Assembly (NCBI GenBank): GCA_004357015.1
Contig: SMXE01000055.1
Location: 1-9,066 of the forward strand
DNA from: Caldithrix sp.
Lineage (GTDB): Bacteria > Zhuqueibacterota > Zhuqueibacteria > Oceanimicrobiales > Oceanimicrobiaceae
Direction of reading: 5' to 3'
Length of the DNA: 9,066 nt
Below the pieces are notes generated by a model that saw nothing but the letters and a program-made list of their open reading frames with translations, was not told the DNA's origin and did no database searches. Shown here in pieces: positions 1 through 6,012 of the stretch. The number at the start of each line of letters is the position of its first letter. The stretch's first letter is position 1. The position numbers and the translations under genes are program-made.

Positions 1-59
1 CAATGTTGTGGTTTGTGGTTCTGCAAATGGCCTCTGGTAGATTCTGCCATATCAGTGTT

Positions 60-75
60 TCCGGCAGCCGCCGGA
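60..75. repeat. Small GC-rich hairpin upstream of amidase
   Basis: TCCGGC (60-65) and GCCGGA (70-75) form a perfect 6-bp stem around the loop AGCC. It lies immediately left of the inverted-repeat copy at 76-105. No T tract follows, so it is not a clear intrinsic terminator. The rest of bases 1-59 shows no gene, RNA or convincing promoter. It may be the tail of an intergenic repeat or a remnant of upstream sequence. Confidence 0.4.
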
Positions 76-105
76 TGTGAGTCCGTGGCTAAAAACGTTC
101 CTAAG
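76..105 (+). repeat. Left copy of an inverted repeat flanking the amidase
   Basis: TGTGAGTCCGT (76-86) is the exact reverse complement of 1651-1661. ACGTTCCTAAG (95-105) matches the reverse complement of 1630-1640 at 10 of 11 positions. The two blocks are 8 bases apart here and 10 bases apart in the right copy. The pair brackets the amidase gene in inverted orientation. Whether this marks a mobile module or two copies of a dispersed intergenic repeat cannot be decided from one window. Confidence 0.55.
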
Positions 106-136
106 ACTCTGCTCAGTGGTTAAAGCAAGGCAAAAA

Positions 137-1558
137 ATGAACGAAAAACTCACTCTCCTCCCGGCAACGGAACTTCGCGATCTCCTGCAGAGAAAAGACA
201 TTTCAGCGACCGCGCTCACCGAAGCGACGCTTGCCCAAATCGAGAAGTACAACCCGGCGATCAATGCCGTAGTTACTTTGAACGAGCGCGCTCCGGAGGA
301 TGCACGACGACTCGACCAGCAGCTCGCGGACGGCAAGGAACCCGGACCGCTGTTCGGCCTGCCCGTCGGAATCAAAGATGTGACGCCGGTGGCGGGCCTG
401 CGCACCACCTTTGGCTGCAAGATGTTTGCGAATTACGTGCCGAATGAAGATGCGCTGATCGTGCAGCGGTTGCGGCAGGCAGGTGCGGTTATCATCGGCA
501 AGACCAACACCCCCGAGTTCGCTGCTGGTGGTCACACCTGGAACGATGTTTTCGGCGTGACTCGAAATCCCTGGAATCCGAAACTGAGCCCGGGTGGTTC
601 AACTGGCGGCGGCGCTGCAGGCCTTGCCACCGGGATGTTCGCGCTTGCCCAGGGCACTGATCTCGGTGGCTCGCTCCGGATTCCGGCATCGTTTTGCGGA
701 CTGGTTGGACTGCGACCGTCGCCGGGCCTTGTGCCGGTTTATCCATCCGACTATCTCTGGGACGATTTGCACGTAACGGGGCCCCTGGCCAGAACCGCCG
801 GCGATGTGGCTTTGATGCTGCAAGCCGTGTCCGGACCAAGCCCCGTGTCGCCACTTTACCAACCTACCCAAGACAGAAACTTTGTGGATGCGGTTAAAGC
901 GGGCGTACGCAAAGGGCTCAAAGTTGCATACTGTAAGGACATCGCCGGCATAGGAATCGATCCGGATATCGAACAAGTTTGCCGCAGCGCAGCCTTTGAA
1001 CTTTCACAGGCGGGTGTTGAAGTGGACGAAATCGAACTCGATCTCAGTTTCGCCCGCGAGGCTTTTTTGGCGTTGCGTGGGTACAATTTCGTAGCGCACT
1101 TTTATAAGTACCTGGACAAAATCGACGAATTCGGCATTAACGTCGCCAATAATCTGAAGGCCGGACTCAACCTGACACCAGAAACATTAGGCGCGGCAGA
1201 GGACGCAAGGACTCGCCTCTGGAATCTTTTCCGCGATTTCTTTCAAAAGTATGATCATTTGCTCACGCCCTGCATGGCGGTGCCGCCCTTTCCCATAGAA
1301 CAAAACTATCCCGAGACAATCGCCGGAAAAAAAATGGCGACTTACGTCGACTGGATCGCGCCCACCTTCGTACTGAGCCTGACCAGCCTGCCCGTCGCCT
1401 CCGTCCCTTGTGGCCTGGACGGGAATGGCCTGCCCGTGGGGATACAAATTGTGGGGCGATCTTTGGGCGAGGAAACGGTTCTGGCCTTCGCAAAAGTGAT
1501 ACAAGACGCCAACCCTATCGGCTTGCCCGACCTGGCCGGCCTCGAAAATTTGTCATAG
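137..1558 (+). CDS. Amidase signature (AS) family amidohydrolase
   Basis: A 473-residue cytosolic hydrolase of the amidase signature family, which cleaves carbon-nitrogen amide bonds. The Ser-cisSer-Lys triad is visible: Lys80 in VGIKDV, the cis-Ser at Ser155 in GGSTGGG, and the nucleophile Ser179 in GTDLGGSLRIP. The 24-residue spacing between the two serines is typical of the family. Length is normal (about 450-500). The second Ser of the usual GGSSGG is Thr156 here. The ATG at 137 is preferred because AAGG lies 6 bases upstream and the protein then begins just before the usual N-terminal helix; a GTG at 77 would add 20 unconvincing residues inside a repeat. There is no signal peptide. No gatB or gatC partner is present, so GatA of the tRNA amidotransferase is unlikely. 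The substrate is unknown; nylon-oligomer hydrolase-like and general aryl or acyl amidases share this architecture. The TAG stop lies inside the palindrome at 1556-1581. Confidence 0.93.
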   Translation: MNEKLTLLPATELRDLLQRKDISATALTEATLAQIEKYNPAINAVVTLNERAPEDARRLDQQLADGKEPGPLFGLPVGIKDVTPVAGLRTTFGCKMFANYVPNEDALIVQRLRQAGAVIIGKTNTPEFAAGGHTWNDVFGVTRNPWNPKLSPGGSTGGGAAGLATGMFALAQGTDLGGSLRIPASFCGLVGLRPSPGLVPVYPSDYLWDDLHVTGPLARTAGDVALMLQAVSGPSPVSPLYQPTQDRNFVDAVKAGVRKGLKVAYCKDIAGIGIDPDIEQVCRSAAFELSQAGVEVDEIELDLSFAREAFLALRGYNFVAHFYKYLDKIDEFGINVANNLKAGLNLTPETLGAAEDARTRLWNLFRDFFQKYDHLLTPCMAVPPFPIEQNYPETIAGKKMATYVDWIAPTFVLSLTSLPVASVPCGLDGNGLPVGIQIVGRSLGEETVLAFAKVIQDANPIGLPDLAGLENLS

Positions 1559-1581
1559 GGGCGCACGGCCCTTCGCCCCTA
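1556..1581. repeat. TAGGGGCG palindrome overlapping the amidase stop codon
   Basis: TAGGGGCG (1556-1563) and CGCCCCTA (1574-1581) form a perfect 8-bp inverted repeat around a 10-base loop. The TAG of the left arm is the amidase stop codon. No T tract follows, so intrinsic termination is doubtful, although a GC-rich stem just after a gene may protect the 3' end. From memory, palindromes with GTAGGGGCG-type ends are dispersed in many environmental bacterial genomes as REP- or MITE-like repeats. I cannot verify copy number here. Confidence 0.6.
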
Positions 1582-1595
1582 CATTGGCACCTATC

Positions 1596-1676
1596 ATGCA
1601 AACCGAAACTTTTGAGACCGACCAACGTCCTTAGAAACGTCTATCCTTAGACGGACTCACAATTTTCAGTTTGCAT
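1596..1676 (+). repeat. 81-base imperfect palindrome in the tolC-like leader
   Basis: The 25 bases at 1596-1620 pair with 1652-1676 at 21 of 25 positions without any gap. The outer 8 bp are perfect (ATGCAAAC with GTTTGCAT). The central 31 bases include a smaller hairpin: CGTCTA (1638-1643), loop TCCT, TAGACG (1648-1653). The innermost two base pairs of the long stem compete with this small hairpin. The element ends 32 bases before the ATG of the tolC-like gene, so it could be a folded 5' leader, a terminator-like barrier after the amidase, or a MITE-like insertion. The right half contains the right copy of the amidase-flanking inverted repeat. Confidence 0.65.
1630..1661 (-). repeat. Right copy of the inverted repeat flanking the amidase
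   Basis: Read on the minus strand this begins with TGTGAGTCCGT (1661 down to 1651), identical to 76-86. ACGTTTCTAAG (1640 down to 1630) then matches 95-105 with one mismatch. It is embedded in the long palindrome at 1596-1676. CCTTAG also occurs twice in direct orientation (1629-1634 and 1645-1650). Confidence 0.55.
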
Positions 1677-1698
1677 TAACCGTTCAGCACATCGAATC

Positions 1699-1703
1699 AG
1701 GAG
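1699..1703 (+). promoter_or_regulatory. Ribosome binding site of the tolC-like gene
   Basis: AGGAG is the best Shine-Dalgarno match in this leader. It lies 5 bases before the ATG at 1709 and 8 bases before the ATG at 1712. The spacing slightly favours the second ATG, which would remove one Met from the signal peptide with no functional effect. Confidence 0.65.
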
Positions 1704-1708
1704 ATTCT

Positions 1709-3088
1709 ATGATGAAAAAAAGATTTATCTTGCTCAACGCTGCAGCACTGCTTCTCTTGCAGGCAAGTGTTTCATTTTCCCAAAACGGGAAAACGCTTAC
1801 ACTGGAAGAGTGCATGCAAATCGCTTTGAAGAACAACTCACAGATGCGAAAAGCCATCTACCAGGTGGACCGCGCCGGTGCCAACGTGAAGGGGTCTTAC
1901 TCAAGTGTGCTACCCGTGGTCACTTCGTCGTTCACCTCCAGCCGCACCCACCAGGCCGAGCGGGTGGATACGCGGGAAATTCAGTTGGTAGATCCCACCA
2001 CAGGCCAGATTATCCTGGATCGCCAGGATATCGTTTCTCAAAGCCAGAACTTCAACTTTAATCAAATTAGCATCCGGTACGACCAAACCTTGTTTGATTT
2101 CGGGCGAAGCTGGAATTTGATCAAACAATCGAAAGCCTCGTTCCGGGCCAGCAGCGAAAATTTGGTTTCGGCCAGGCATTCGGTTTATGCCAATGTCCGC
2201 CGCCGTTACTTCGAATTGCTGAAGGCCATGAAGCTGGAAGAGGAATTCCGGCTGGCCGTGGAGCGCAGCATGGAGCAACTGGCGCGGACCAAAAGCATGT
2301 TCGAAATCGGATCCGTGGCGAAAATAGACGTCTACCGGCAAGAGGTGACGCTTGGAACCGACGAAATCAATCTCATCAATCAACGCAACATCGTGGAAAT
2401 CGCCAAAGGCAGCCTGAACATTGAGTTAGGGCGCGACCCGGAGACCCTGGTTCACATCGCAGATATCGAGATCGATATCAGCCTGCCGGAAGCCAGCCTG
2501 GCCGACGCTATCTCCACAGCGAGAGAGAACAACCCATCGTTGCACCAATTCGAATATGACATGGACAGCTCAGAGTACGGCATGAAGGCCGCCAAAGGCC
2601 GCTACTATCCGGCGTTGGGTTTCAGCGCGACTTATAGCAAACAAAACGAGGTGTTCGACCGCGTGTACGGAGATATCGGGCAGAACTTTCAGGTGTCTTT
2701 GGGCATGCAGGTCAATTTGAATATTTTCAACGGCTTTTCCGATGCCGCTGAGGTTGGACGGCAGAGCGCCAATTACGCCATCGCCAAAGAAAACTGGTTG
2801 GGTACCAGACGACAAACCGATCTCGAAGTGAAGCAGGCTTATCTAAACCTGAGTGCATTTGCGCAGATATCCGAAATAAATAAACGGAACGTGCGTTCTG
2901 CGGAAGAAGACTTTCGGCTGGCGCAGGAAAGATACCGAGTTGGCGCCGGTACGCTGCTGGAGGTTACAGATTCGCAGGTCAGTCTCACCCGCGCTCGTGT
3001 ACAACTGGTGAGCGCCAAATACGATGCCATGATCGCGAGAGCGCAACTCGAGGCCGCGATGGGCGTCGTCAAGGTCAATGAAGAATAG
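1709..3088 (+). CDS. TolC-family outer-membrane efflux/export protein
   Basis: A 459-residue TolC-like channel of the outer-membrane efflux protein (OEP) family. Such proteins form trimers with a beta-barrel in the outer membrane and a long helical tunnel in the periplasm, and serve RND, MFS or ABC pumps or type I secretion. A Sec signal peptide is clear: MMKKR, then the hydrophobic stretch to about residue 22, with likely cleavage at SFS|Q (24/25). The mature protein starts with LTLEECMQIALKNN, the usual OEP opening. Two internal OEP halves follow, each rich in long amphipathic helices; the second runs from about residue 255 and ends with the typical RYRVGAGTLLEVTDSQVSLTRA block. There is no lipobox Cys. 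No membrane-fusion protein or inner-membrane pump is adjacent, so its partner is encoded elsewhere. A folded leader lies upstream and a GC-rich hairpin downstream, suggesting its own transcription unit. Confidence 0.93.
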   Translation: MMKKRFILLNAAALLLLQASVSFSQNGKTLTLEECMQIALKNNSQMRKAIYQVDRAGANVKGSYSSVLPVVTSSFTSSRTHQAERVDTREIQLVDPTTGQIILDRQDIVSQSQNFNFNQISIRYDQTLFDFGRSWNLIKQSKASFRASSENLVSARHSVYANVRRRYFELLKAMKLEEEFRLAVERSMEQLARTKSMFEIGSVAKIDVYRQEVTLGTDEINLINQRNIVEIAKGSLNIELGRDPETLVHIADIEIDISLPEASLADAISTARENNPSLHQFEYDMDSSEYGMKAAKGRYYPALGFSATYSKQNEVFDRVYGDIGQNFQVSLGMQVNLNIFNGFSDAAEVGRQSANYAIAKENWLGTRRQTDLEVKQAYLNLSAFAQISEINKRNVRSAEEDFRLAQERYRVGAGTLLEVTDSQVSLTRARVQLVSAKYDAMIARAQLEAAMGVVKVNEE

Positions 3089-3106
3089 TCAGCGGCAGTA
3101 AGCAGC

Positions 3107-3140
3107 GGCAGTCCTGGCAACTACTGCCGCCAGGACTGCC
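3107..3140 (+). terminator. Perfect 12-bp hairpin after the tolC-like gene
   Basis: GGCAGTCCTGGC (3107-3118) and GCCAGGACTGCC (3129-3140) pair perfectly around a 10-base loop, 18 bases after the stop codon. The location and GC-rich stem suit transcript termination or 3'-end protection, but no T tract follows directly, so it is not a textbook intrinsic terminator. Competing stems exist: 3105-3112 with 3123-3130, and 3092-3100 with 3122-3130. They arise because GGCAGT occurs twice and ACTGCC twice. A dispersed intergenic repeat is the main alternative. Confidence 0.5.
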
Positions 3141-3180
3141 CACTCCCACCCGCGAACTCCCAACTTTTCCTTGTTTATAT

Positions 3181-3213
3181 GGCAAGATTTGCCTATCTTT
3201 TTTTTAAAAAAAA
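3181..3213 (+). terminator. Weak stem followed by a T8A8 tract
   Basis: GGCAA (3181-3185) and TTGCC (3189-3193) form a 5-bp stem with a 3-base loop. After TATC comes a run of eight T (3198-3205), followed at once by eight A (3206-3213). The stem is short for an intrinsic terminator, but the T tract is in the right place for + strand transcription. The T8A8 junction may instead be a rigid or curved DNA element upstream of the prenyl synthase operon. Confidence 0.35.
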
Positions 3214-3264
3214 GGTTAGCACACATTCGAAATTTGACAAACAGGACTGGTTCGTAAGCAAAGA

Positions 3265-4248
3265 GTGGAGGCTCAATTCAAGCTTCTTTTGCAGGAATGG
3301 CGGGAAGAGATCCACGCCCGTTTGCGCCATTTGGTAGACGAGCAGGAACCTTCACTGCTCTATGAACCGATACAGTATGTCCTTGAGGGCGGCGGTAAGC
3401 GAATTCGTCCCGTTTTGCTGCTTTTAGCCTGTCGGGCCGTGTCGGGCAGCGTCAAAAAAGCGTGGGAGGCGGCCATTGCGATCGAGCTGTTGCATAATTT
3501 TACTCTGGTTCACGACGACATCATGGATGACGACGATACGCGCCGTGGCCGGCTTACGGTCCACAAAAAATGGGCGCCTGATGTCGCTATTCTTGCCGGA
3601 GACGGACTTTTGGCATTGTCATACCGAATCTTGTTCCGTACCCACTCCGACCGATTCCACGATATAGCGAACATTTTTAACGAAGGCGTCATCACCGTTT
3701 GCGAAGGCCAGGCGCTGGATCTGGCTTTTGAGAGTCAGGAGACTGTTTCTCCGGATGAGTATCTCGAAATGATCAAAAAAAAAACGGCGGGCTTGCTTAA
3801 CATCTCCGCGAGGATTGGCGCTATCATTGGCGGCGGCAGTGAAGATGAAGTGGCGGCCATGGGCAAGTTTGCAGACAACCTTGGTTGCGCTTTTCAGATT
3901 CAAGATGACTTGCTGGATATCACATCTGATGAGCAGACTCTGGGCAAAACTTTCGGCAGTGATGTGCAGCAGAAGAAACAGACCTATCTCGTAATTCATG
4001 CGCTCAGTCACGCAGATTCTGCCGGCCGGGTGCGTTTGGCTGAAATACTTTCGGATTCGAACACCGGCGAAATAGAAATAAGAGAAGTAAGAGCGCTGTT
4101 TCAAAAGGCAGGTTCGCTCGATGCTGCAAAGGCAGCGGTGAGTCAGTTTCTGGCATCGGCCCAAAGCAACCTTGACACGCTGCGGAAGACGCCTGAACGA
4201 TCTGCCCTTTTCGAGCTTGTAAGCTATATTTCAACGCGAAACGCTTAG
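3265..4248 (+). CDS. Polyprenyl (probably geranylgeranyl-size) diphosphate synthase
   Basis: A 327-residue trans-prenyl diphosphate synthase that condenses isopentenyl diphosphate with allylic diphosphates in the cytosol. The first Asp-rich motif is HDDIMDDDDTRRG with Asp84, Asp85 and Asp88. The second is QDDLLD with Asp214, Asp215 and Asp218. GGGKRIRP near residue 45 and Lys173-Thr174 complete the active site. Phe79, five residues before the first Asp-rich motif, is a bulky residue that in well-studied enzymes limits the chain to about C15-C20, so a GGPP-type product is inferred. The start is GTG at 3265: an in-frame TGA at 3235 closes the frame and no other ATG/GTG/TTG lies between. No good Shine-Dalgarno is seen. 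It ends 13 bases before EIIC, so it probably heads the PTS operon, an unusual place for an isoprenoid gene. Codons 171-174 contain a run of ten A. Confidence 0.92.
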   Translation: MEAQFKLLLQEWREEIHARLRHLVDEQEPSLLYEPIQYVLEGGGKRIRPVLLLLACRAVSGSVKKAWEAAIAIELLHNFTLVHDDIMDDDDTRRGRLTVHKKWAPDVAILAGDGLLALSYRILFRTHSDRFHDIANIFNEGVITVCEGQALDLAFESQETVSPDEYLEMIKKKTAGLLNISARIGAIIGGGSEDEVAAMGKFADNLGCAFQIQDDLLDITSDEQTLGKTFGSDVQQKKQTYLVIHALSHADSAGRVRLAEILSDSNTGEIEIREVRALFQKAGSLDAAKAAVSQFLASAQSNLDTLRKTPERSALFELVSYISTRNA

Positions 4249-4261
4249 GCATAACGCTGCA

Positions 4262-4960
4262 ATGGTAACAGACATACTACTATTGTGCCTGTTAGGCGGC
4301 ATCATTTCAACTGATGTGGATGCGGCATGGCAGTCCATGCTCTCGCAGCCGTTGGTGGCGTGTCCGCTTGCAGGCGCAGTGTTGGGAAATGTTGAGTTGG
4401 GCTTAAGGTTCGGCATCCTGTTGCAGTTGCCGTTTCTGGCGGAGCTGCCCGTGGGCGGCGCGAAGGTTTCCTTCGGCGGTGTCGGCTCGTATGTCGGCGC
4501 CGGGATGGCAATCATGCTGCGTTCGACTTTTTCAGAATTGCCCAACCTGGTGCTGTTGAGTTGCCTGCTCTTTTCGTTGGCCACAAGTGTCGCGCTGATT
4601 CCACTGGTAAACTGGCTGCGACGCACAAACTCCTACTTGATGGGAAAGGCTGACCTCGCTGCCGAAGCTGGTGATCTCAGGCGCATTTCCACCTTACACT
4701 ATGCCGGGATCGTTAATGCCATTGCTTTTGGAATTTTGACCACGGGCGCTTTCTTGCTTATTGGGAAGTTGCTGTTGCCGCAGCTCCTTACGTTTGTGCC
4801 GGTGGGGGTGGAGCGCGCTCTTTATCTCGTGCAACCCGTGCTTCTGGGGGCCGGTCTCGGCGCTGTTGCCCACCTCCTTGTCAGAAAAAAAACGATTCCG
4901 TTTGCTCTGACGGGTTTGCTTGTGGGAGCGAGTGTTATGTTTCTGGTGGGAGGAAGGTAG
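4262..4960 (+). CDS. PTS mannose/fructose/sorbose family, EIIC component
   Basis: A 232-residue integral inner-membrane protein, the IIC subunit of a mannose-family phosphotransferase permease, which with IID forms the sugar channel. The diagnostic stretch is residues 29-56, beginning QPLVACPLAGAVLGNVELG, followed by PVGGA at 63-67. Hydrophobic segments lie near residues 4-16, 30-60, 70-86, 95-117, 146-175, 187-206 and 213-230. It is shorter than E. coli ManY (266) but not obviously broken: both ends are hydrophobic and the family core is intact. The start ATG is 13 bases after the prenyl synthase stop; no strong Shine-Dalgarno is visible. EIIA and EIIB genes, usually next to IIC, are absent from the window. 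The substrate cannot be read from the sequence; a hexose is likely because a phosphoglucose/phosphomannose isomerase follows. Confidence 0.88.
   Translation: MVTDILLLCLLGGIISTDVDAAWQSMLSQPLVACPLAGAVLGNVELGLRFGILLQLPFLAELPVGGAKVSFGGVGSYVGAGMAIMLRSTFSELPNLVLLSCLLFSLATSVALIPLVNWLRRTNSYLMGKADLAAEAGDLRRISTLHYAGIVNAIAFGILTTGAFLLIGKLLLPQLLTFVPVGVERALYLVQPVLLGAGLGAVAHLLVRKKTIPFALTGLLVGASVMFLVGGR
4948..4957 (+). promoter_or_regulatory. Strong ribosome binding site for EIID
   Basis: GGGAGGAAGG is the strongest Shine-Dalgarno-like stretch in the operon, inside the last codons of EIIC and ending 7 bases before the ATG at 4965. It fixes that ATG as the start of EIID over an in-frame GTG (4920) inside EIIC. 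It may help keep IIC and IID translation balanced. Confidence 0.7.
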
Positions 4961-4964
4961 CAAA

Positions 4965-5720
4965 ATGCGGTTGGGGGTTTTTGACCTGGTGCGGGCAGCC
5001 GTGCGTTCTTTCTACATTCAGGCTGTGTGGAGTTACGAGAGAATGCTCAGCCTGGGATTTTGTTTTGCCCTTATTCCGTTCGCACGAAAAATGCTGAAAA
5101 GCGCGAAGGAGCGGCGGCTTTTTCTAAAACGCAACCTGACTTTCTTTAACACAAATCCGTACATGGCCGGCTGGCTTATCGGTGCGGTAATGAGGCTGGA
5201 AGAGGAAGCGCTAACAGCAGAAAAACCAGCTTTTAGGCAACACGAGCGCTTCAAAAGCAGAATGAGCCAATCCCTGGCTGCTATCGGAGATCAACTGTTC
5301 TGGGAACGACTAAGACCGCTAACTGCTTTGCTGGGGTGGATGGTAGCAATGTACTGGGGCGTTGCAGGTGCGGTGGTTTTTTTAGTCACCTACAATATCC
5401 CGCACCTCTTTATGCGATTCAAGGGCGTCGTGACAGGATACAGATTGGGTTTTGACATCACGAAGGAAATTTCGCTGAAAAAACTGCACAAACGCAGCCA
5501 TGACCTACTGCGAGTCGGGGCACTGGCGACAGGGCTGGCGTTTGTCGTGGCGGCCAGGTCGGCCATCGTGGATGATCCTATTCAAATCGCGGGATTCGTA
5601 GGCGGTATAGTTGGCATGTTCATCCTTCTGAAAATAAAAATACCGGTGCCTGTTGCTTTGACGGTGTTGCTCATTGCCTGTGCGGTATTCGGGGGGCTAC
5701 TCGGGCACGCCGAGATGTAG
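4965..5720 (+). CDS. PTS mannose/fructose/sorbose family, EIID component
   Basis: A 251-residue IID subunit that joins EIIC in the inner membrane. Typical signs are SYERMLSLGFCFALIP (23-38), FFNTNP (60-65, FFNTHP in many relatives), a Glu-rich segment LEEE (78-81), and AIGDQLFWERLRP (106-118), which matches the family GD..FW motif. The N-terminal part is amphipathic and cytoplasmic. Hydrophobic segments near 119-150, 182-198, 205-224 and 227-247 include the C-terminal membrane anchor. It is slightly shorter than E. coli ManZ (about 280) but complete. The start is set by the strong ribosome binding site at 4948-4957, leaving only 4 bases after EIIC. HPr follows after 22 bases. Confidence 0.9.
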   Translation: MRLGVFDLVRAAVRSFYIQAVWSYERMLSLGFCFALIPFARKMLKSAKERRLFLKRNLTFFNTNPYMAGWLIGAVMRLEEEALTAEKPAFRQHERFKSRMSQSLAAIGDQLFWERLRPLTALLGWMVAMYWGVAGAVVFLVTYNIPHLFMRFKGVVTGYRLGFDITKEISLKKLHKRSHDLLRVGALATGLAFVVAARSAIVDDPIQIAGFVGGIVGMFILLKIKIPVPVALTVLLIACAVFGGLLGHAEM

Positions 5721-5742
5721 TCGTAATCAGATGATTTATAAG

Positions 5743-6009
5743 ATGGTGCAGAAAAAAGTTACGATCCAAAACAAGATGGGTTTGCATGCACGCCCGGCGG
5801 CACTTTTCGTTCAAACCGCGACCAAGTTCAAGTCCGATGTCTTTGTTGAAAAGGACGAGCACGAGGTCAACGGCAAAAGCATCATGGGGGTGATGATGCT
5901 GGCGGCAGAACTGGGCAGCAGCCTTACGCTGACCGTTAAAGGCGAAGATGAAAAGGATGCGCTGAAAGCGCTGGTTGAGCTTTTCAATAACAAGTTTAAT
6001 GAAGACTAA
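5743..6009 (+). CDS. ptsH: HPr, phosphocarrier protein of the PTS
   Basis: An 88-residue cytosolic phosphocarrier that takes phosphate from Enzyme I on a histidine and hands it to EIIA proteins. Starting at the ATG at 5743 puts the active-site His at position 15 (GLHARPAA) and the regulatory Ser at position 46 (GKSIMGVM), exactly the canonical HPr numbering; this decides the start over the ATG at 5731 (MIYKMVQKK), though that one cannot be fully excluded. The conserved Ser46 context suggests control by HPr kinase/phosphorylase, which is not in the window. There is no clear Shine-Dalgarno, so translational coupling to EIID is plausible. The TAA stop is in the same frame as Enzyme I and only 3 bases before its first possible start. 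Confidence 0.95.
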   Translation: MVQKKVTIQNKMGLHARPAALFVQTATKFKSDVFVEKDEHEVNGKSIMGVMMLAAELGSSLTLTVKGEDEKDALKALVELFNNKFNED

Positions 6010-6012
6010 CTT

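Noticed and set aside
6..43. Promoter-like TTGTGG and TAGATT before the amidase
   Set aside because: The spacings (19 or 26 bases) and the matches are poor, and similar pairs occur by chance.
1..123. Open + strand frame from base 1 to a TAA at 121-123
   Set aside because: It has a Cys/Trp-rich composition, no recognisable family, and runs through the hairpin and inverted repeat. An upstream gene tail cannot be excluded, but nothing supports it.
77..136. Longer amidase start at GTG 77
   Set aside because: The extra 20 residues come from the inverted repeat, match no family N-terminus, and the ATG at 137 has a better-placed AAGG.
3092..3140. H-type pseudoknot formed by 3094-3100 with loop bases 3122-3128
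   Set aside because: There are no bases between the loop strand and the 3' arm to cross the second stem, so the two helices cannot readily form together; alternative folds are more likely.
3234..3239. TTGACA as a -35 box for the prenyl synthase operon
   Set aside because: No -10 match lies at a suitable distance, and a promoter here would place the transcript start at or after the GTG.
5674..5742. Longer HPr starting inside EIID
   Set aside because: The ATG at 5743 gives exact His15 and Ser46 numbering; the extension would overlap EIID and add 23 residues not found in HPr.
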